In this document: positions 58,522 through 64,000 of the stretch, piece by piece
Layout of the letters: each line of letters starts with the position of its first letter
Position numbering within the stretch: position 1 is the stretch's first letter
Notes under the pieces: model-generated
Told to the model about the DNA's origin: nothing
Databases searched by the model: none
The model's input: the letters and a program-made list of their open reading frames with translations, nothing else
Translations under genes and position numbers: made by a program
NCBI GenBank assembly: GCA_015680685.1
Contig: MNCI01002152.1
Coordinates: 187,344-251,343 of the forward strand
Origin: Gnetum montanum
Lineage: Eukaryota > Streptophyta > Gnetopsida > Gnetales > Gnetaceae
Length of the DNA: 64,000 nt
Direction of reading: 5' to 3'

Positions 58522-60482
58522 TGGTTGATAGCTAATCAAGAGAGCAACCCACCAACATGCATGGAACGAACTTGGGAAACAACTTGCACCTATGACGAAA
58601 GCATAGATACATTGGAATATGAGCGTCACCAACTTCCAACCCTTAACCTTAAAACATCAATTGGGAGAAGTTGGACACTTTTAAGAAATTTAAATAAATG
58701 CTCATTATTTTGGATCTCTTCCTTTCAATTTAGTCATGGGGGAGATGGCCACCTATGCTGATCATTCAGGGCCCTCAGTTTCTTTTTAGATTTTTGTTTT
58801 ACACATTTTTGTTTTAAAATTTCTTAATTTTCTATTTACAACATCATTTATACATTTTTATTTCTTTGTGTGTGTGTGTGTGTGCTTATCCATTTTGTTA
58901 AGTTTGTCACCCAATAAGTGCTCTTAAAGATGACATGAATTGTTTCTATTGATTGCTAATGTTTGATTTTTACCTTTAAGTTACGATGTTGATACTAAGG
59001 TATGGTTCTTTTGATATGGCAGGCAATGAGTCCACATCATCCATGCATCCATAAATTTCTATGGTCTCTCTTGGCTTGGAATGTATAGTCCCTTTCTAAA
59101 TATGAACTATCAACGAATTGGTGACTAGGCATTTCTCAAACTAAGGAAGGACTCAAGGATTGAATAGGGTGTGACTTCAAGGGGATTTGATGCTTTTTAT
59201 TTGGCCATTCTCTTGAGTGCTTGGATGTTTTCTTCTTGATTTTTCTTACCGTTCTAACGTTGCCACATTATCAGGAAGCTGAGCAAATAAAAATAACAAA
59301 GTCCTTGCATGGTGTGGTCCTCACATATAAACAAAAAAGAAAATGAAAAGTGAGAATTCAAAGCATACCCCTTAGAAAAAATAATCATCTAGGCTAAAAG
59401 CACTGGTTATGGAGCTAAAAACATGTTCCATCTAACTAAGGCCCTTCTTGCTTCCTATTCTCTTCTCCTTCGTTTCGTTAGAATGGTGGTGGCTCTTTGG
59501 TAGAAGCATTCTTGCTACTTCAAGTGGATGGCTTGGCTGAATGTATTAATGCAAAGTCACTAGATGTGGTTTGTTGAGGTTGTATTTGGAATGAGATTTA
59601 CTAAGTCATATTAACCATGAAATACACAAGGGGCTGTACACCATCTTGTTCTTGGGATTCCATTCCATTCTCTTCTCTCCATCCTTTTCTCCATTGTTCA
59701 CCTCATTGTCGGTTGTATCATTAGTGTATATTTTAGTTGATACATTGTTTTCTTTTTGGTAAATTCTTGTGGTTAAGACTTTAACTCTTGTTCCAAATGA
59801 CATTCCCAGAGCCTACGAACTCTTTGAATGTGGGTTTTTAGGGCATTAAGGGCATGCGCCTACTTTGGGGAGGACCCACTGGCGTTCCTATTTTTTGCAT
59901 CAGTTAAATTCTTTCCATTAACATTTTTTGCAATCAACTCTATTTTGTTCATTTCCATTTCATCAACATTACAATTGTCTCTTTTTCTCCATCTTTCTTA
60001 TTCCTTTTCTCTCTCCATTCTATTGCTATCGGAGGTTCGCTCTTAGTCATGGGGGTCCTGACCCAATTTTTTTGATTTTCACCTAACCCATACACCTTCA
60101 GTGGTCACCATTATTATATCTCCAGAATCTGCAATCAGCCATACCACAACTCAGCCAATGGACCTTTCACCAAAGCAAGGTATCAACTGCATTGTGATTC
60201 ATTTACCCTTGCTAATATAAGACTGTGTTGTGTGTGCAAATGGAAATAATACAACAATGGATTGGACCTGGAGGAAACACTTGGAATGGATCAATGCTGA
60301 AGCAGTTATGCAAGGAACAAGATTGATGGCGTGCTTACAGATGGACAACGAAAGGTGCAATATTGGCGTTGGCAGCAGCAGACTTCTTCTCTCTTTTCTC
60401 TTTTCTCTTAGCTATCAAATAAGGCCTGATGTCAAATGTATAAAGTGTTCACTCTTGTTGTCGTGAACACCAGTTTTGTCAT
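58522..60482 (-). other. G2 3' region with pol tail and antisense frame
   Basis: The sense strand keeps the pol tail (to 58761, ending HGGDGHLC). The antisense strand has the piece 59606-59803 (RMEWNPKNKMVYSPLCISWL) and one near 60230-60440 matching those of G1 and F1. A TG microsatellite lies at 58867-58884. Confidence 0.5.
60478..60482. repeat. expected left target-site duplication of element H (GTCAT)
   Basis: GTCAT directly precedes TGTAACG. The partner copy would lie outside the window. Confidence 0.5.
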
Positions 60483-61118
60483 TGTAACGACAGAAAACGT
60501 CAGTCGCTGGAAATACCAAACAAAATTTCGTGTACAGAGTTCTAACCCCAAATCCGTGTGAGGGCCATGTTAGAGAAAAAATGAATCTGAGGTGCCCTGA
60601 ACGGTCTTGTCGATTAGATAGGGACTTACTTAATCAGTAAAATTTTTGTAATAATTTGATGGAAAAATGAAGATTCTTTATAAGGCGGTGAAATATTGTT
60701 AATCCCAAAAACAATTGAAAACGATGTAAACAATTTAGATGTGATTGCCGAATCTATATAAATAGGATGCAAGGAATCAGATTTGTAGGAAATATGATCA
60801 TAAGATCTGGGATTTAATTTATGAACATAATATGTTTGATACAATGATTACAGGTGGGTTTCAGTTTGGACGAAGCACATGCTAGCAGTAAGAAAGTTAT
60901 CTAAAGATGAAACAAACAAGGGTTAATCTACCTTGTTCTAGCCAATTTGGGTGTAAGGAAGTCAGACTCAGGGGAGAATATCTGGTAGCTGATTGTTTTT
61001 GATCAAGAGTTCTTGCCAATCTCCTCCGATGTTCTCACAATCGCTGATCCTCTTTTTGCTCTCTTGCCAACCTTGAAAGAGAAAATTTTTGCCAACCCTT
61101 TGATCTTCGTCAACTGGA

Positions 61119-61129
61119 GCATTTATAAG
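61119..61129 (-). promoter_or_regulatory. TATA box of the probable H LTR
   Basis: CTTATAAATGC on the minus strand. Confidence 0.5.
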
Positions 61130-61284
61130 GTTAGGGTTAGGAGGAAAATGTGGTTTAGATGACGTGTGTCCTGAACTTACAAGATGCCATTGACTTGATG
61201 TGTTGTCGTTGGAGCTTATGGTGCTATGCTGTGTAGCGCGTCGTAAACTACTCTTGTTTGAGTTTTGGCAACAAACTATCCTTT

Positions 61285-61705
61285 GATTACACTGCAATAC
61301 GCTAGAGAGCGTATTATGGCGTATGAATTACTAATGTCTAAATTGTACTATCGTTACTTGTATTACGCTGCATCACACTACATTACGCATCATAGCGTGA
61401 TTCAGCGTAAAATAACGAAACTGGGAAAGTTGAAGTATTGTTGCCACGTTTCCTTTGTTTCTGATCAATCCCTTTCAGGGTTTTATTATGCTACATTATG
61501 TAACACAACATAATGGGCCCTCTTAACCAGGGAATAAAATCTATTGAAATGCGCAGCATGTTGCAGATCGTTGCTTAAGCCTTGAAATTTTTGCTGGGTT
61601 GCCAGAGTCTTGAATGTTTGCCATTTTTGATGCTGTGGTAGACTGTGTTTGATATTACGTTGCGTAACTTGGTGTTACGCTATGTTGTGTAATGCAGTGT
61701 AATGT
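61285..61705. repeat. cluster of TTACGC / GCGTAA motifs in H
   Basis: More than ten scattered copies, in both orientations, of tacgc, gcgta or one-base variants, upstream (minus sense) of the TATA box. Confidence 0.6.
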
Positions 61706-62215
61706 GCTAAATGTTGATATTTTGAAACATAGAAAACTCGCAAAGTGGAAGGCTTGTCGTCGTAAACCCATCGTTTTGTTCTATCTCCTGAAGTTCATTT
61801 GTACTGTGCTGCACCTTGTCATGAATCCTCACCTGAGTCGCTAAATTTTGCCAAACCGTCGAGGCCTCGAAATTTTTATGGTGTTTCAATGACCCCTCTT
61901 TTTTGACGTTTAGAGGGCTTGCCTGAAATACGTTGACAAAGAATACGAAACACTAGAGAGGAAAAGGCACCAACAGTGGCTGTCGGAGATTGCTCAGATG
62001 TCGCTCTATCAAAACCTAGAAGTGCAAAGGTAGGGTAGGGAGGAAAGCATAGGAGGGATTTTACAGATGTGAGGGAAAATAGGTTTGGGGAAGACTCAAG
62101 CACGTGAACATGAAACTTTTACGAACAAGTCATAGCATCCTTCCGCGAATGTATTTGCGAGAGGTTACGCCATCATATTGTATATGGAGGGTTTGCGCGG
62201 ACAAGTTGTGTTACA

Positions 62216-63105
62216 CCCGCGTGGCCTGGATGAGTTGTTTTACATCCATTTTGCCAAACTTTGCCCTTTTTTTTGAACTACTTTCCACTAAGCGAATTAC
62301 ATAACACCAGTTTGTGGACACGAAGATGCAAAAGAGTTTCCTAAATGTTCATGCTCTGTACAAGCAAAGTGAGGGGTAAAGGTGGTCATGAGGACAAAGG
62401 GAGGAGAAAATGAAGTAATGCGTCTGATGGAGGGAGAGGTAGGGTTTGCACTCCTAAGTGGCCAGGCTAGTCTGAGCAACCACTTCAGGACACTACGACA
62501 CCTCACCTTCTGATGAATGCATTCTAAATCAAGGCTATCATCGCAAGTAGCTTGCAAAACATAACAGAGCAGAAGCAATCGTCCTAATCGCTAAGGAGGG
62601 AGGCTGTTGAAACAAGCACCATCCAAAGCAAAAAGGAGAGCGTAGGCCATGAAAAAGGGACTGTAACAAGGAGCAAGCATCCCAATGTTGGTGCCGCGGT
62701 TCATGTAGCTACCGTTGACAGCTAGATTCATCTTGCTCAAATGATTGGGCAAAGAACAAGTCAGATGAATCTGCTAGGCTGGAGCTTGGTGACGGCGATG
62801 GATGGAGGCCGCTAAGACTATGGATGACCACAATTTCTTTGGGCCCCAAGTGGCAAAGTTAATCCTAGGAGTTGCAGCTATAGAGCGGTTGTCGTAGCAA
62901 CATCTCAAAGGGGTCAGTAGTATGCCTTTCGGCAAGTTCGAGGAATCAGCAGGATGCCGGTGGGGTAACGGCGTTGCATCTATTCCAATGCCTGACCTGT
63001 TCCATATGGTAGGGATGCTGTGCAAGAATGACCACGCTTGCTTGCTTCATGGAATGCTTAGAAGATTCCACTTTTGAGTCCTGGTTGAGTGTTGTTGTTG
63101 GTTTT
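62216..63105. other. H region between LTR and tandem repeats
   Basis: Non-coding as far as I can tell. Minus-strand open frames at 62297-62578 and 62774-63025 have no hallmark and are not conserved elsewhere in the window. Confidence 0.4.
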
Positions 63106-63432
63106 AAGCCTCAGTAGGCCGTGGTCCCGGTTTAACGTCTGGGCAAACTAGAACCTACTAGTTTTACATCATAGTGGACAGTGGAAGAGCTGGTTTATGG
63201 TCCCAGTAGACCATGCTATGGGTGTCAATTTTATGTTGTGACCCAGGGACAAGGCTATGCTAGTTTAGCATCTTAGCAGATGTATGCCTACCTTGCCAGT
63301 TTCACGTCATGGCGGACGGTCAGAAACTTTGCTAGTTTAGCATCTTGGCAGACGCGTGCAAGAAGTGCTAGTTTTATGTCGTAGTGGACGTGTACAACTT
63401 TGCCAGTTTTACATTGTAGCGGACGTTTGTTA
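63106..63432. repeat. degenerate tandem repeat after the H integrase
   Basis: About seven imperfect units of roughly 45-55 bp share a core like gctagttttacatc then gtagYggacg. Tandem repeats between integrase and 3' LTR are common in Tat/Ogre-type elements (family knowledge). Confidence 0.7.
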
Positions 63433-63469
63433 CCTTGTGTTTGAGCTGAGTTGATGTTCAGATGTAATA

Positions 63470-64000
63470 CTGCTTCAAATATAGATGATTTATTGGATTT
63501 GATAACTCGTTGTTGTCAATATCCACTAACTTGAATGCTCTGTTGCCGTATGCACCGATGACCAGGAAAGGGCCTTCCCAGTTTGTAGAGAACTTGCCTA
63601 CTGGTTCACGAATGGTCTTTAGAACTAAATATCCTTTCTTGATTGGTCATTGATGCAGGTTATGCTGATGCTTTTGTCTGTATTTATCCTGATATCTTTC
63701 GATGGTGTCGAGCGTCTGGATGCGTTTCTCCTCCACTGAGTCTAAATCCACGATTCTAGACTCATTGTGTTGAGTCTCATTTATAACCATGGATAGGACC
63801 ATCCGCAATGAGGGAACCTATAATTCCAAGGGCAACACTGCATCGGATCCGTAGACCAGGTTGTAGGGCATCCTGTCTGTGGTTGTTCTGCACATCGTAC
63901 GATGTGCCCATAGCACGTAGAGGATTTTTTCATGCCATCATTTTTTGTTATTGTTGAACATATTCTTAAGTATATTGATAATTACCTTGTTTGTCACTTC
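63470..64000 (-). pseudogene. integrase C-terminal half of element H
   Basis: The minus strand gives LYVLWAHRT, then TTDRMPYNLVYGSDAVLPLEL and SLRMVL (about 63780-63920), the end of the Ty3/gypsy integrase core. GKFSTNWEGPFLV near 63570-63610 is the GPY/F module. At least three in-frame stops are present (near 63936, 63817 and 63650). The catalytic D-D-E residues lie mostly beyond the window edge. Integrase joins the element DNA to the host genome; this copy is broken. Confidence 0.85.

Larger units (their letters stand above)
54419..60482 (+). mobile_element. element G2: non-autonomous Ty3/gypsy element, 3' LTR displaced by element H
   Basis: The 5' LTR is at 54419-55241, the primer-binding site at 55242-55260, gag-protease at 55387-58521, and the 3' region runs to 60482. 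At that point the sequence stops matching G1 and element H begins. The missing 3' LTR is expected to the right of the window. The base run before the 5' LTR is TTACT (54414-54418), the expected target-site duplication. Confidence 0.88.
60483..62215 (-). repeat. probable 3' LTR of element H
   Basis: The stretch starts TGTAACG and ends GTGTTACA (inverted TGTAAC ends). It holds a minus-strand TATA box (CTTATAAATGC, 61119-61129) and a cluster of ttacgc/gcgtaa motifs upstream of it. An alternative inner end at 62244 (GTTTTACA) lies next to a better purine tract (minus strand AAAAAAAAGGGCAAAG). The partner LTR is not in the window, so the limits are provisional. Confidence 0.45.
60483..64000 (-). 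mobile_element. element H: Ty3/gypsy element, 3' part only, inserted in G2
   Basis: Homology of G2 to G1 stops at 60482, and a new sequence starting TGTAACGACAG begins. Far to the right, the minus strand encodes the end of a Ty3/gypsy integrase that runs off the window edge, so the element is on the minus strand and its 3' LTR is on the left. H is richer in GC and keeps more CpG than its neighbours. This fits with it being the youngest layer: it is in G2, which is beside the copia remnant. Confidence 0.75.

Noticed and set aside
57762-58632. Minus-strand frames overlapping G2 protease
   Set aside because: They are shadows of the protease frame, which has the D-S-G and G-R-x-W motifs.
1-64000. 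tRNA or rRNA genes
   Set aside because: No cloverleaf with the conserved T-loop and acceptor pattern and no rRNA-like stretch was seen by eye. A tRNAscan run would settle it.

Overview
This is a repeat-dense stretch of plant nuclear DNA. It is built almost entirely from nested LTR retrotransposons, and I found no intact host gene, tRNA, rRNA or CRISPR array. The evidence for a plant is Ty3/gypsy and Ty1/copia gag, protease, reverse transcriptase and integrase remnants of plant type, plant-style LTR promoters and primer-binding sites, plant-like splice sites, and a captured leucine-rich-repeat receptor fragment. Long AT-rich spacers and old, heavily decayed elements point to a large genome; a gymnosperm is plausible but not shown.

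Layout. 1-3290: a decayed, intron-containing gene-like region on the plus strand. 3940-6374 and 17304-about 18640: an old minus-strand Ty3/gypsy gag-protease element (element A), split by element B. 6380-17303: element B, a complete 10.9-kb minus-strand insertion with LTRs of about 4 kb, a CTAAT target-site duplication and one gag-protease frame but no polymerase. 18640-23690: direct and inverted copies of another LTR-like family (family C) with its own TATA box, poly(A) signal and primer-binding site. 24780-28250: a very decayed minus-strand copy of family F/G (F0). 29547-38145: element F1, a complete minus-strand insertion (TSD CACAT) with gag, protease, the start of RT and integrase; the RT core and RNase H are deleted in frame. 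41815-42330 and 53450-54400: remnants of Ty1/copia RT and integrase on the minus strand. 42492-50633: element G1, a complete plus-strand insertion (TSD GTTAA). 54419-60482: element G2, a sister of G1, inserted next to copia integrase and itself interrupted at 60483 by element H, a minus-strand Ty3/gypsy element whose integrase runs off the right edge.

How the parts relate. F1 and the G elements share gag, protease, the U5 end of the LTR and the primer-binding site. G1 and G2 share one internal deletion that removes RT, RNase H and integrase, so they look like a non-autonomous subfamily moved in trans by F-like relatives. Element B is likewise gag-protease only. Reading frames in B, G1 and G2 are broken almost only by nonsense codons that C-to-T changes explain, as expected of methylated, silenced elements. 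A recurring theme is that five different LTR types each carry their own short repeat array just upstream of the TATA box. Two assembly gaps can be interpreted from sister copies: one is probably false, the other is under-sized.
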